Notes: generated by a model from the sequence alone, not told the origin. A stretch of 64,000 bases of DNA from DATAMF01 sp964472565 (GCA_964472565.1 CAYYNB010000007.1:8721-72720); one strand, 5' to 3'; numbered from the stretch's first letter, positions 1 to 9,645 are shown. Translations and numbers: made by a program.

Positions 1-1
1 G

Positions 2-871
2 TTTCTCAATATTGACCGCCGTTATGCCGTTGTGGGCGGTGCAGCGCATTATATCGAGGCGTGGGACGAGTCTAATTTCTCGAAATATTTTTTCAACAGC
101 GTGAAAGTCGCGGCGATCACCATTTTTGCCCAGACGATCACCTCGGTGCTGGCCGCGTATGCCTTTGCCAAAATCGAATTTCCAGGTCGGAATTTGTTAT
201 TTGCGCTGTTCCTCGCCACGATTTTTATCCCTCCGATGGTGGTGCTTATTCCCAACCGGAACACTGTAACCAACATTGACCGTTTCTTTGTGGAAGACTT
301 CCCCGGAAAACAGGATGAATGGGGCATCACGGATGCGCGGGAAGAAATTGGGGACGCGGTGTACAGCGTGCTGGATAAACTAGGCCTGGAAAACTTTTTG
401 GGTCTTGGCGACCTGTTTAAAGTCGATGGGCCGCTGGTGTGGCGGTGGATGGATAGCTGGCCCGCGTTGATTGTGCCGTTTCTCGCCAGTACTTTCAGCA
501 TTTTCTTGCTACGGCAGTTTTTCATGCAAATTCCCGACGATCTATGGGATGCGGCGCGAATTGACGGAGCCGGACATCTCCGGTTTTTATTCCAGGTGGT
601 GCTGCCGATCTCACGGGCGGCACTGGTCACAACGGTCATTTTTACCTTTATTGGGACGTGGAATGCGCTGGAATGGCCGCTGCTGGTCACGTTCAGCGAT
701 AACTGGCGGCCTATTTCGTATGGGCTGTACGCCTTCCAGACTGAGGCGGGTCAGAATCTCAACCTGCTGATGTCCGCCGCCGTAATTACGCTGATTCCAG
801 TTATTCTGATGTACTTGTTTGCACAGCGGCAGTTTACCGAAGGAATCGCCACCACCGGATTAAAGGGTTAA
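2..871 (+). CDS. ABC sugar transporter permease, MalG type (5' partial)
   Basis: Inner-membrane permease of a carbohydrate ABC importer; the reading frame is open to the window edge, so the N terminus is missing. The first internal GTG is at 32, but in-frame coding continues upstream of it. The cytoplasmic EAA loop that docks the ATPase is clear near the C-terminal third (DLWDAARIDGAG, followed by LPISRAAL), and several hydrophobic spans flank it. The loop between two membrane segments, roughly residues 75-140 counted from position 32, is unusually long and charged; most MalG homologues have about 20 residues there. No partner gene is visible because the operon lies to the left. It resembles the permease at 53149 in type but is clearly a different transporter. 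Confidence 0.9.
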   Translation, partial: FLNIDRRYAVVGGAAHYIEAWDESNFSKYFFNSVKVAAITIFAQTITSVLAAYAFAKIEFPGRNLLFALFLATIFIPPMVVLIPNRNTVTNIDRFFVEDFPGKQDEWGITDAREEIGDAVYSVLDKLGLENFLGLGDLFKVDGPLVWRWMDSWPALIVPFLASTFSIFLLRQFFMQIPDDLWDAARIDGAGHLRFLFQVVLPISRAALVTTVIFTFIGTWNALEWPLLVTFSDNWRPISYGLYAFQTEAGQNLNLLMSAAVITLIPVILMYLFAQRQFTEGIATTGLKG

Positions 872-886
872 GCAATTCGCCGGAAT

Positions 887-923
887 GGGCCGGAATTTGT
901 AGAATAACTAGCATTTCCGGCCC
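887..923 (+). terminator. Hairpin after the permease gene
   Basis: A 9-bp perfect stem (GGGCCGGAA / TTCCGGCCC) with a 19-base loop lies 15 bases after the permease stop and just before the M23 gene. There is no T-run, so termination strength is uncertain; it may instead be a processing hairpin. Confidence 0.45.
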
Positions 924-936
924 CATCGAGTATCCT

Positions 937-2532
937 ATGAAAACGTGGCGAGTTGTATTGTTACTTGGTTTGGTTGTTCCTCTGGTTGGGGGAAGTCGTA
1001 CAGCGTCCAGTCTGGCCCAGTCCGATGCCGCGCCCTGCGGCTATGTGGACAGTTTTGATTTTCCATTTGAGGACATCAATATTGAAAGCACCGATTTCGG
1101 TGTCTACCGCGCCAAGTATGGCGGGCGGCACACCGGAATTGATGTTGCATTTGGTCACACGGGAGAACCGGTTCGAGCGGCAGCACGCGGACGGGTCACT
1201 TACAGCGATCCGGCGGGGTGGGATACGGAAAAAGGTGTGGTGGTGATCCAGCATACTTTTCCGAACGGCGTCATGGTCAATACGCTGTATGGGCATATGG
1301 AAGAACTGAACGATTACACTTTTCCACCGATGGATTCATGCGTGGAAAAAGGCGATATTATCGGCGCAGTGGGCGATCCATCGTTGAGCAGCCCGCATTT
1401 GCATTATGAAGTCCGGACCCGGTATCGACACGAAGGCGGGCCGGGATATACCGACGTGAGTCCGCTCGAATTGGGATGGCTGGACCCAGTGGATTTCACC
1501 TTCCTGGCGCGGGTATGGGTCAACCCGGCTTATCGACGCCATTTTTCGCTGATCGATGCGCCAACGCTGCCGCCGCTGCTGCTGGCGAATGGAATCTATG
1601 TGATTGCGCACAGCGAACATCTGGAAGGGGTAGACGCCAGCGGACAGGTGATTTGGCGCTTTGATACGCTGGGAAGCGTCACCGATATGCTCACATTGCC
1701 CGATGGTCGAGTGCTGGCAACTACGTCGGTTGATCAAGTGCTGGTATTGAATAACGGGGTGTACAGCGCGCTGTGGGTCCAACCGCAAAAATGGATCACG
1801 CCGCCGATTCGGTTTGGGAATGGGGTGGTGGCGATGGCGGATGATTACCGGATGGTAGCCTATACCGCTGAAGGAGCGCTGATGTGGCAAACCGAGCCGC
1901 TCGGCGCACGGGCCAGACGATGGGCGGTGGGTGGGAACCGATTGGCGCTGGGACTGGACAACGGCGAACTGGTTATAGTGGATGAGGCGGGCGGCATTGC
2001 CAACCGGATGACTTTTGAGAGCTTGCCCGTTCCTTTTGCAGAGGCGGATGATGGGTTCACGATTCTACATGGAAGCGTCGTGGAACGGTTGGACACCGGA
2101 ATGAACCGCATGCCGCTGGTTGATACCGGGCAGAGCATGAACGCTGATGCGGCGTATATCACCGATACGGCTAATAACTTCTATTTGTACACAGGCGAAG
2201 GGCGCTCGCTAACGGCTTATGATCCAGCAGGCAATGTACGGTGGATCGCCTATATGCCGGGCAGCCACTCACGCTCACCGCTGCTCGGAATTGGGGGTGG
2301 GCAACTGTTGTACGTAGTCACTACGGATGGGCAACTGCTGGTGTACCGGACCAGCGATGGGCGGTTGGTTACACAACTGGCATTGTACAATGGCGGAGTA
2401 CGGGGGACAACAGTAGCGCGGTGGCTGACTGTGGGGGTCGATGACACGGTGCAATTTGCGAGTGGGTATCTGACCGTTGTCACGCTGGCGGGACTTGATT
2501 TGCTGACGGTAAACGCGGCAAACCTGAATTAG
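937..2532 (+). CDS. Secreted M23 metallopeptidase with C-terminal beta-propeller-like region
   Basis: Predicted exported protein of 531 residues. An N-terminal signal peptide (about 1-28) is followed by an M23 (LytM/lysostaphin-like) domain at about 45-175. Zinc-site motifs are complete: H65xxGxD69 (HTGID) and H154-L-H156 (HLHYE), with a further His at 120 (YGH). Such enzymes usually cleave peptidoglycan cross-bridges, or act as LytM-type factors when residues are missing; here they are present. From about residue 205 to the end there are repeated short beta-rich units (for example ASGQVIWRFDTLG and PAGNVRWIAYMPG) that resemble PQQ/YWTD-like propeller blades. An endopeptidase joined to a propeller suggests a surface-anchored wall enzyme with a binding platform. 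The Shine-Dalgarno is weak; the start is chosen because the signal peptide begins there. Confidence 0.85.
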   Translation: MKTWRVVLLLGLVVPLVGGSRTASSLAQSDAAPCGYVDSFDFPFEDINIESTDFGVYRAKYGGRHTGIDVAFGHTGEPVRAAARGRVTYSDPAGWDTEKGVVVIQHTFPNGVMVNTLYGHMEELNDYTFPPMDSCVEKGDIIGAVGDPSLSSPHLHYEVRTRYRHEGGPGYTDVSPLELGWLDPVDFTFLARVWVNPAYRRHFSLIDAPTLPPLLLANGIYVIAHSEHLEGVDASGQVIWRFDTLGSVTDMLTLPDGRVLATTSVDQVLVLNNGVYSALWVQPQKWITPPIRFGNGVVAMADDYRMVAYTAEGALMWQTEPLGARARRWAVGGNRLALGLDNGELVIVDEAGGIANRMTFESLPVPFAEADDGFTILHGSVVERLDTGMNRMPLVDTGQSMNADAAYITDTANNFYLYTGEGRSLTAYDPAGNVRWIAYMPGSHSRSPLLGIGGGQLLYVVTTDGQLLVYRTSDGRLVTQLALYNGGVRGTTVARWLTVGVDDTVQFASGYLTVVTLAGLDLLTVNAANLN

Positions 2533-2536
2533 GGGC

Positions 2537-2558
2537 GGGGCAATTCACATATTGCCCC
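2537..2558. terminator. Hairpin between convergent genes
   Basis: An 8-bp perfect stem GGGGCAAT / ATTGCCCC with a 6-base loop sits between the M23 stop (2532) and the dynamin stop (2574). It lacks a T-run on either strand; it is probably a shared transcription end. Confidence 0.5.
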
Positions 2559-2573
2559 TGAATGCGGCGAGCG

Positions 2574-4385
2574 TTATTTCGTCTCTTCCGTGATGATCTG
2601 AATGGAGTCGATCTCTTTGCGCAGCGCTTTGGATTGATCAGACTGTCCTTGCAGCGTGTCGCGCTGGGATTGGTAACGATCCTTGAGCACGCCAAGCTGA
2701 CTGAAGACAGGCGTGAGAATCTGCTGACCGTATTGCAGCAGGCGGTTGCGTTCGCGATTGGTGAGATCGACCATCGAAGCGTGGTAGCTGTACTGCAAGG
2801 CGTTCAGGCGCTTGTCCAGCTCCGTCGAGGCATCGCGCTTGATTTTGCGCCAGTACAACATGGCCGCTGCGCCACCTCCGACCAACAGCGCCGGACCGAC
2901 AATCACCGTTGCTACGAGTGCGCCCGCCGTCGCCGTGACGGCTCCGGGAGCAGCCAGACCGAGGATCACCGCTAAAATTCCACCAAGCGCCGCCGCGAAT
3001 CCCGCCGAAAAACCCGCGAGATTCCCCCGAAACGTATTACGCAGATTTTCGGCCAGGCTGTTGTCAGTATAGGATTTAAGTTCGCTGTCGGCAATCGCAA
3101 TTGCTTCCTGTAAGGCGGCGCGCTGTTCGGCGTAACCTGTCGCGTCTACGGCACCTAATTCCTGGCTCAATGTGGTTTCAAGCTGTTTCAGACGATCCAT
3201 GATGCTGCGCCAGTAGCGGCGGCTGTTATCGACCACCGCATTGACATACTGCTCGGAAATCGTGGTGATTTGATCCAGCGCATTGCCAACCACTTCGCGC
3301 TCAAAATCTTCGCGCATTTCATCGCGTTCAAGCGCACGGGCCGCCCGCTGAAGAGTCAGATGGTGCTGAATAAAGTTCTGACCGCGTTCGCGCAGCCCCA
3401 CAAAAACCTTATCCAGTTCGCGCCGGGCGGTTTCGAGATGTTCGTTGAGACCAACCGCCTGCTGTTCGAGTTCCTGGCGCAAACTTTCGGCGCGCGCGGT
3501 GTCGCTGGTGATCAGGGCAATCTGCTTGTCTAACTGTTCGATATATTTACGTGCGATGCTGTCCACAAAATCAAGCTGGGCGTAGAGTTTCTGCTTGGCA
3601 GGAGGAACACGCTTGAAAATATTGCGCAAGTATTCGCGCACGGCGTTCATACTGCCTGGATCATCATTCGCGGTGGTGAACAAACCGCCCGCCGATTTGC
3701 GATCCTTGAGGGCCTGTTTGGCAGACACCATAAAGATGTCGGGGCGCAGGCCAAGCAGTTCATTTAACTGCTGCTGGACAAAAGTCTGGACTTCCTTCTG
3801 CTCTTTCTTTTCGAGCAGGTCCATCTGGTTGATGACGACGACGATTTTCTTGCCATAGTCGCGCGCGAGTTCGAGGTAGAGGCGTTCAGTTTCGGCAAAG
3901 GCGCGTTTGGCCGAGAGCAAAAAGATCACCAGATCGCTGCGGCTGAGAAAGTTTTTGGCTATAGTTTCGTGTTTGCGAAAGACCGATCCGGTGCCGGGGG
4001 TGTCCACAATCACAACACCCGGCCCGCCCGTATTGGGGTGTGTCCATTCGCGCACGACGCCGGCTTCGCGCCATTCCGGGTCTTTGCTGCGGCGGGGTGC
4101 CCAACGCACCAGTTCAATGGCATCGGTGGTGGGGGTGATCCCCATTGGCAGTACTTCATCCCCAAGCAGGGCATTCACAAAACTGGATTTGCCCGCGTTA
4201 AATTCGCCCACAACGACGACCAAAAAAAACATATCCTGAAGATCGGCGGCATTCTGCTGCAACCGTTTTTTGTCTTCGGATGTTCCCTCACCCAGCGGTG
4301 CAATGGTATCCGCGACATCATGCAGCAAGCGCACTTCACGCTCACGGGCATTGGCGATGGGGCCTTCCAATACGATACTGGTCAT
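2574..4385 (-). CDS. Bacterial dynamin-like GTPase (first of tandem pair, downstream copy)
   Basis: A 603-residue dynamin-superfamily GTPase. G1 is GEFNAGKS (60-67), the G2 threonines lie in TPTTDAI (about 85-91), G3 is DTPG (128-131) and G4 is NQMD (186-189). After the GTPase domain come long heptad-rich helices (about 290-440) typical of a dynamin neck/trunk. A hydrophobic Gly/Ala-rich hairpin follows at about 465-515, matching a membrane paddle, then another helical segment. Family members bind and remodel membranes on GTP hydrolysis (membrane repair, fusion, stress or phage response). The gene lies 36 bases downstream of a second dynamin gene, in the same direction. Pairs of dynamins often form hetero-oligomers, so the two probably act together (inference). 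Good Shine-Dalgarno (GAAGGAG) before the ATG at 4385. Confidence 0.9.
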   Translation of the reverse strand: MTSIVLEGPIANAREREVRLLHDVADTIAPLGEGTSEDKKRLQQNAADLQDMFFLVVVVGEFNAGKSSFVNALLGDEVLPMGITPTTDAIELVRWAPRRSKDPEWREAGVVREWTHPNTGGPGVVIVDTPGTGSVFRKHETIAKNFLSRSDLVIFLLSAKRAFAETERLYLELARDYGKKIVVVINQMDLLEKKEQKEVQTFVQQQLNELLGLRPDIFMVSAKQALKDRKSAGGLFTTANDDPGSMNAVREYLRNIFKRVPPAKQKLYAQLDFVDSIARKYIEQLDKQIALITSDTARAESLRQELEQQAVGLNEHLETARRELDKVFVGLRERGQNFIQHHLTLQRAARALERDEMREDFEREVVGNALDQITTISEQYVNAVVDNSRRYWRSIMDRLKQLETTLSQELGAVDATGYAEQRAALQEAIAIADSELKSYTDNSLAENLRNTFRGNLAGFSAGFAAALGGILAVILGLAAPGAVTATAGALVATVIVGPALLVGGGAAAMLYWRKIKRDASTELDKRLNALQYSYHASMVDLTNRERNRLLQYGQQILTPVFSQLGVLKDRYQSQRDTLQGQSDQSKALRKEIDSIQIITEETK

Positions 4386-4421
4386 GCCAGCTCCTTCAAT
4401 ACAGAAGTTACAGAGATTTTA

Positions 4422-6263
4422 TCAGCTTTCAGATGGGGGATGCATGGCAGCAAGACCACTTTGAATCCGCAGAAGCGCCTGCTGCTGGTCTAACAGATCA
4501 CCGCGCAGTTTGCCGATCATTTCGGTTTGGGCTTCGACCATGCGCGTAAACGGCGCGACGGCATCACGGCGCAACTGGACGCCGTGTTTCACCGCGTCTT
4601 CGGAGGCGCGGCGCAGGATTTCCAGGTGTTTATCACGCAGGTGGGCCAGACGGCGCTCATAGGCACGGCTGAGGAACCAGCCACGCAGTGGTACCAACCC
4701 TAAGCCAAAGATGACCAGCACAAAGCCCACGCCAAACACCACCAGAAACTGCTGGGTGCCTGATACCACATTCGAGAAGGCGTTGGCTGCGACCGACACT
4801 AACAAGCAGATAATCAGCAGTTCCCACAGCGCCAAAATAATCAGTGTGTTGCGCAGAATCCGATCCAGGCGTTTGGTTTCAAAGCGCTCTGCTTCGCGCG
4901 TCAGATCGTCCAACTGGCTGCTGACATCTCGCAGGAAACCGCGTTCGTAGCGAAGCGGCGTCTGGATATGTCCGATCACTTTATCGGACAAACCGGAAGG
5001 GAGCGCATCCACTGCTTTACGGGTGTAATCGACTAGATCATCAATATCCTGCAAATCACGCCCTTCAAGCCGGGGGCCTAACTTGTCTACGGTTTGGGGA
5101 ATCTGGCGCAGGGTTTCGATCACTTTGTGCTGTTCAAACGTGTTTTCGGTCTGGGTCTGGCGGCGGAAGCGGCGGAACAAGCGCCCGATGCCCACGATCT
5201 CGCCTAATCCTCGGAAAAAGAGCGAAAATCCGCGCGAAAACTGGAAAAGTTCGCTAATCGCTTCGCTGCCACGCGCGGCGGTTTCGTTCCATTGGTTTTC
5301 GATCTCGTGCAGGGTATCATCCACTGTTTGCTGCTGCGCGCGGCGTCCCTGCTCGATCTGGGCGTCGATGTTCTGAACCGTTTTGCGCTGTTCGTCCAGC
5401 GAGGACTGGCGAAGCTGCACCAGACCCAGCGCGGTTTTGGTCACGTTCTGGACGATTTGAATCGGTGTTTCGAGCTTCTGGCGGTAGCGCTCGGCGTCGT
5501 TGAGGGTGAGCTTGATGTATTCCTCAAAATCAGCAAAACCACTTTCGTCCCACTGAATTTCATCACGGGGTGTTTCCTGCTGGGCGGCCATCGCCTGACG
5601 CGCCGATACCAGCCAAATTTTGGGTTCAAGTCCGAGATACTGGCGGCTTTGTTCGAAAACAAATTCGCGGACCTGTTCGCGTTCGGACGGTTCCAGCACA
5701 TCCACCTGATTAACCAGCACGACGACGCGCTTGCCATAGACCTTGAGTTCCTGCAAATATTCCAGGTTGCCCGCCGTCAAAACCTGGGTGGCTAACATCA
5801 CCAGCACCACTACATCGGCGCGGTGTAAAAAGCGGCGAGTCAGCGCTTCGTGGGTACGGAAGACAGACTCTAACCCCGGCGTATCGACCAAACTCAGATT
5901 TTCGAGCAAGTGGCTGGGATGAAAGATTGTTTCAATCTCTCCGGCCCGCGTGCGCTGTAATTCGGCACCATGACGCAGAATGACAATATGATCGGTGGTG
6001 GGGATCGGCCCCACATCCATCACATTTTCGCCCAACAGGGCATTGATGATGCTGGACTTGCCCGAACTAAACGGCCCGGTCATCACCATCAAAAACGGAT
6101 GGTTGGCATGGAACAGGGCATCCCGCGCCTGTTCCATTTCGCTCTCCGGCAGACCATCGACCTGCCCCAGCACATCCAGCAGTTCGGTAATCTGCTCATG
6201 TTCCTGGCGGCGCACGGCCTCGTACTGGTTGAGCAGTTTGGTCGAAAGATTATCCACGCTCAC
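4422..6263 (-). CDS. Bacterial dynamin-like GTPase (second of tandem pair, upstream copy)
   Basis: A 613-residue dynamin-family GTPase. Visible motifs are the P-loop GPFSSGKS (63-70), PTTDH (88-92), DTPG (127-130) and NQVD (185-188). Long helical stretches surround two adjacent hydrophobic segments at about 460-520 that should enter the membrane. The GTG start directly abuts the TAG stop of the upstream kinase-like gene at 6264, so translation is probably coupled. It is diverged from its neighbour at 2574 (different membrane-insert sequence), so this is an old duplication or a functional heteropair rather than a recent tandem copy. The precise cellular role cannot be read from sequence. Confidence 0.9.
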   Translation of the reverse strand: MSVDNLSTKLLNQYEAVRRQEHEQITELLDVLGQVDGLPESEMEQARDALFHANHPFLMVMTGPFSSGKSSIINALLGENVMDVGPIPTTDHIVILRHGAELQRTRAGEIETIFHPSHLLENLSLVDTPGLESVFRTHEALTRRFLHRADVVVLVMLATQVLTAGNLEYLQELKVYGKRVVVLVNQVDVLEPSEREQVREFVFEQSRQYLGLEPKIWLVSARQAMAAQQETPRDEIQWDESGFADFEEYIKLTLNDAERYRQKLETPIQIVQNVTKTALGLVQLRQSSLDEQRKTVQNIDAQIEQGRRAQQQTVDDTLHEIENQWNETAARGSEAISELFQFSRGFSLFFRGLGEIVGIGRLFRRFRRQTQTENTFEQHKVIETLRQIPQTVDKLGPRLEGRDLQDIDDLVDYTRKAVDALPSGLSDKVIGHIQTPLRYERGFLRDVSSQLDDLTREAERFETKRLDRILRNTLIILALWELLIICLLVSVAANAFSNVVSGTQQFLVVFGVGFVLVIFGLGLVPLRGWFLSRAYERRLAHLRDKHLEILRRASEDAVKHGVQLRRDAVAPFTRMVEAQTEMIGKLRGDLLDQQQALLRIQSGLAAMHPPSES

Positions 6264-8030
6264 CTATCCATGATTAAGTAGCGGATCTTTGGGTTGAACG
6301 GTTACGGACAAATAACCTGCTCCGGGAATGTAATCACGCAGAATAGAGCCGCCGATAAATTCGCGCAGCAGTGAATTGTCGGGGACCAGATCGGTAGCCA
6401 TGGTTTTGAACCAGCCTAAAATGGAGAGCAAACGGCGCGCCTCAATATAGTGGGCCTGACTGGGTTCGACTTGCAGCAGCAGGGGTTCGGCCATCGGGCG
6501 CAGCACAGACAGTTCGTAGAGCAAGGCCGAGTTGAACATGACATCGGCGTTTTCCTGGTAGGGGAAAATATACCGTTTTTCGCCGCGCCGCACACTCTCC
6601 CAGCGGGACAATGTATCGAACGCCGAATAGCCCCGGTAGGTCGCGTCGCGAACAATCCGGCGGATCAAGCGCAGGTCTGTAGTCGGCACGCGATTGTGGC
6701 GATCAATGTTCAACTGAGTCAGGGCTGAAGCATAAATACGGAAAGTCCGTTCGACTGGAATCGACTGGACCAGCCGCGGATTCAAACCGTGAATGCCCTC
6801 AATGATTAAAATGTGCTCCGGCGAAAGCTGCACCTCATCGCCCGGTTTACGCGTCCCACTGATAAAATCAAAGACCGGAATTTGGACGCGCTGCCCCGAA
6901 ACCAACCCTAACATCTGCTCATTGAACAACGCCAGATCAACTGCTTCGAGTGCTTCAAAGTCAAATTCGCCGTTTTCGTCGCGCGGAGTTTTGTCGCGGT
7001 CTACAAAATAGCGATCCATTTCAAGGGTATAGGGTTTCAGCCCATGCGCCAGAATCTGAACGGCAAGGCGCTTGGAAAACGTTGTTTTACCGCTGGAGGA
7101 TGGCCCGGCGATCAGCGCCAAACGCAGTCCATCTTTGTGCCGCTGGGCAATCTGCCACGCAATTTGTGCAATATGCTGTTCGTGGAGCGCCTCGTTGATC
7201 AGCACCAGTTCACGCCCATGACCATCGCGGATCGCCTGGTTGAGATGCCCCACATCTTCTACCCCCAACAGACTGAGCCATTCTTCGGTCTGGTGGAAGA
7301 TTTTCATCATCTGAGGCGATTTGCTGTATGGGCGGAGCATGGTCGGGCTTTCGCGGCGTGGATATTGCAGCACAAAGCCGCCTTCTTCGAGCTGGACATT
7401 ATAGAGAGTCAAATAGCTTGTACTGGGCACCATGTACCCGTAAAAATAGTCCATCTCACCGCGCAGTTCGTAAATCGTGAGATAATTCTTGGTGCGAAAT
7501 TCGAGCAGGCGCACTTTATCATCGTCACCACACTCTTTAAAACGTTTCACCGCTTCGTCGAGCGGGATTTCGCGGCGAATAATCGGTTCGTCGGCTTCTA
7601 CTATTTCTTTCATACGCTTTTTGATGGTGTCCAGTTCCGCTGAGGTAAACGGATCGCGGCCCGCGACTTTGCAGAAAAAGGCCCCACTCGGAAGCGCATA
7701 GTCGATCATGAGTTTGGTGTCAGGAAAAATTTCAGTAGCCGCTACGGTGAGCAAAAAGGCCAATGAGCGGCGATAAATGCGGCTGCCATCGCCCATATCC
7801 GTTGTGACCGGGCGAATATGCACATCACGCACCACCGGCATCGTTAATTCGCGCAGTACACCATCGACAATGGCGGCGACAATGGGCAGTTCCTGGGGAT
7901 GATGCTTTACATAAGCCTGAATAAATGACTCCAGGGAAGTGCCAATTGGTCCTTCTAAGATGACTTTATCGGGAAATGAGACCTGCACACAGTCGCGCGG
8001 CTCGGCTACTTGAATACTGGGCGATTCCAT
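6264..8030 (-). CDS. TGS-domain uridine kinase-like protein
   Basis: A 588-residue nucleoside-kinase-like protein with the architecture TGS domain (about 14-75), a threonyl-tRNA-synthetase second-additional-domain-like region (about 80-200), a linker, and a C-terminal P-loop kinase related to uridine kinase/phosphoribulokinase (about 300-500). The Walker A motif is GPSSSGKT (309-316), followed by DRYFVDRDKTPRD, which resembles the uridine-kinase nucleoside-binding loop. The family is widely annotated as uridine kinase or nucleoside kinase; the ThrRS-like N terminus implies an RNA or amino-acid-binding ancestry. It is translationally coupled to the two dynamin genes. ATG at 8030; an upstream out-of-frame ATG at 8035 was ignored. 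Confidence 0.82.
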   Translation of the reverse strand: MESPSIQVAEPRDCVQVSFPDKVILEGPIGTSLESFIQAYVKHHPQELPIVAAIVDGVLRELTMPVVRDVHIRPVTTDMGDGSRIYRRSLAFLLTVAATEIFPDTKLMIDYALPSGAFFCKVAGRDPFTSAELDTIKKRMKEIVEADEPIIRREIPLDEAVKRFKECGDDDKVRLLEFRTKNYLTIYELRGEMDYFYGYMVPSTSYLTLYNVQLEEGGFVLQYPRRESPTMLRPYSKSPQMMKIFHQTEEWLSLLGVEDVGHLNQAIRDGHGRELVLINEALHEQHIAQIAWQIAQRHKDGLRLALIAGPSSSGKTTFSKRLAVQILAHGLKPYTLEMDRYFVDRDKTPRDENGEFDFEALEAVDLALFNEQMLGLVSGQRVQIPVFDFISGTRKPGDEVQLSPEHILIIEGIHGLNPRLVQSIPVERTFRIYASALTQLNIDRHNRVPTTDLRLIRRIVRDATYRGYSAFDTLSRWESVRRGEKRYIFPYQENADVMFNSALLYELSVLRPMAEPLLLQVEPSQAHYIEARRLLSILGWFKTMATDLVPDNSLLREFIGGSILRDYIPGAGYLSVTVQPKDPLLNHG

Positions 8031-8060
8031 ACCATGATTCTCTTTTCGTTCTAGGTTTTA

Positions 8061-8080
8061 AAGGGCGGAGAACCGCCCTT
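8061..8080 (-). terminator. Hairpin downstream of the GH13 gene
   Basis: Perfect 8-bp stem AAGGGCGG / CCGCCCTT with a 4-base loop (AGAA), between the GH13 stop at 8115 and the kinase start at 8030. No T-run follows on the minus strand, so it may attenuate rather than end transcription. Confidence 0.4.
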
Positions 8081-8114
8081 ACCATCTGTCTATTCTGATT
8101 ATTGACGATTTGGG

Positions 8115-9578
8115 CTAACTGTCCAGAGCCAGTACACCCCCACTGCGACCCGGTACGGTCAGCGTGATGCTGGCGGCTGCAACCTGGATTGCTTGCGGTT
8201 CGCCAAACAGCACCTTTGGTTGGCCGATTCCCCCTGCCAGCACGATCTTGATGGGAGCAGCTTTGAGACCCGTATTAAAGACCACCAGCACCCGCTGATC
8301 CTGATAGACGCGTTCAAAGGCATACTGATCGGCCTCGGCTAACAGGGTGTTGTATGTACCCCGGCGTAATGCGGCACTGTTCCGGCGCAGATGTACTGTA
8401 TTGCGCACATAGCGGTGCAGATCGGTGTCCCAATGGGATTGATCCCAGGGGAATGCGCCCCGCGAACCCGGATCGTACCCGCCAGTTAGCCCGATCTCAT
8501 CGCCATAGTAGACGGTGGGTGCGCCCGGCATGGTCATCTGGAAAAGCATCGCCAGCTTGAGCGCGGTTGTGTCGTCATTGACCATCGTCAAAAAGCGCGG
8601 TGTATCGTGGCTGCTGAGCAGGTTCATCTGCGCGCCGATGATTTCCCAGTCGTAAAGGCTGAGCATGGTTTCGATTGAGGAGGCAAAAACGGCTGCATCC
8701 AGCGTTTGCAACTGCTTGAACCCACCGCCGGGATTTAACGGGGCCAGGGTGCGCCCGCCGAAAAAGGCAATGGCGGCACGGGTCTGGATATAATTCATCA
8801 CGGCGTCGAACTGGTCGCCTTGCAACCAGCGCTGGGCTTCGTGCCAGATTTCCCCCACGATATACGTATCGGGATTTTCCTTACGCACACGACGACGAAA
8901 TTCGCGCCAGAACTCATCGTCGTCAATCTCGGCGGGCACATCCAACCGCCAACCATCAATGCCAAAGCGGACCCAATAGGCGGCCACATCCAGAATGAAT
9001 TCGCGCACCTGGGGATTATCCGTGTTGAATTTGGGCAGGGCATGCAGCCCAACCCATGCACCATAGTTCGGCTTTTCATCCGTCTGGTAGGCGTTGAGAG
9101 GAAATTCCTTCACAAAAAACCAGTCCAGATAGGGGGACTTTTCGCCGCATTCCAGTAAATGATTGAACTGGTAGAATCCCCGGCTGGAATGGTTAAAAAC
9201 GCCATCTAACACCACTCGAATATTGCGGGCGTGGGCTGCGTCTAACAATCCACGCAGCGCGTCGTTGCCGCCCAGGATCGGATCCACCTGATAATAATCG
9301 TGCGTGTGATAGCGATGGTTGGAAGCCGACTGAAAAATCGGATTAAAGTAGATGGCGTTGATGCCCAGGTCTGCCAGATAATCGAGATGTTCCGCGACAC
9401 CTAATAAATCGCCGCCCTTAAAGCCATAGCTGGTGGGTGGCGAATCCCATGATTCTAAATTAGACGGTTTTTCTATCCGCTTACTGGTTGCAAACCGATC
9501 AGGGAATATCTGGTAAAAGATCGCATCCTTCACCCAATCGGGGGTCTTAACCGCTCTTTCAACGCTTGTTACTTCCAC
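8115..9578 (-). CDS. GH13 alpha-amylase family glucan hydrolase
   Basis: A 487-residue glycoside hydrolase family 13 enzyme without a signal peptide, so probably cytoplasmic. The catalytic triad is visible: nucleophile D213 (GWRLDV), acid/base E243 (VGEIW) and transition-state D325 (SSHDT). Conserved region I is LDGVFNH (124-130). The sequence AIFYQIFPDRF and the region FKGGDLLGVAEHL are typical of the neopullulanase/cyclomaltodextrinase/maltogenic-amylase subgroup, which acts on imported maltodextrins; the N-terminal dimerisation domain of those enzymes is absent here. The GTG start at 9578 is preceded by GGGAGG at a spacing of 8. The neighbours do not indicate a dedicated pathway. Confidence 0.88.
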   Translation of the reverse strand: MEVTSVERAVKTPDWVKDAIFYQIFPDRFATSKRIEKPSNLESWDSPPTSYGFKGGDLLGVAEHLDYLADLGINAIYFNPIFQSASNHRYHTHDYYQVDPILGGNDALRGLLDAAHARNIRVVLDGVFNHSSRGFYQFNHLLECGEKSPYLDWFFVKEFPLNAYQTDEKPNYGAWVGLHALPKFNTDNPQVREFILDVAAYWVRFGIDGWRLDVPAEIDDDEFWREFRRRVRKENPDTYIVGEIWHEAQRWLQGDQFDAVMNYIQTRAAIAFFGGRTLAPLNPGGGFKQLQTLDAAVFASSIETMLSLYDWEIIGAQMNLLSSHDTPRFLTMVNDDTTALKLAMLFQMTMPGAPTVYYGDEIGLTGGYDPGSRGAFPWDQSHWDTDLHRYVRNTVHLRRNSAALRRGTYNTLLAEADQYAFERVYQDQRVLVVFNTGLKAAPIKIVLAGGIGQPKVLFGEPQAIQVAAASITLTVPGRSGGVLALDS

Positions 9579-9645
9579 TCAAAAGCCTCCCAAAGACAAA
9601 TTCAAATACAAGGCAGATGGTACCAGGGCTGGCTAGGTGCGGCAA

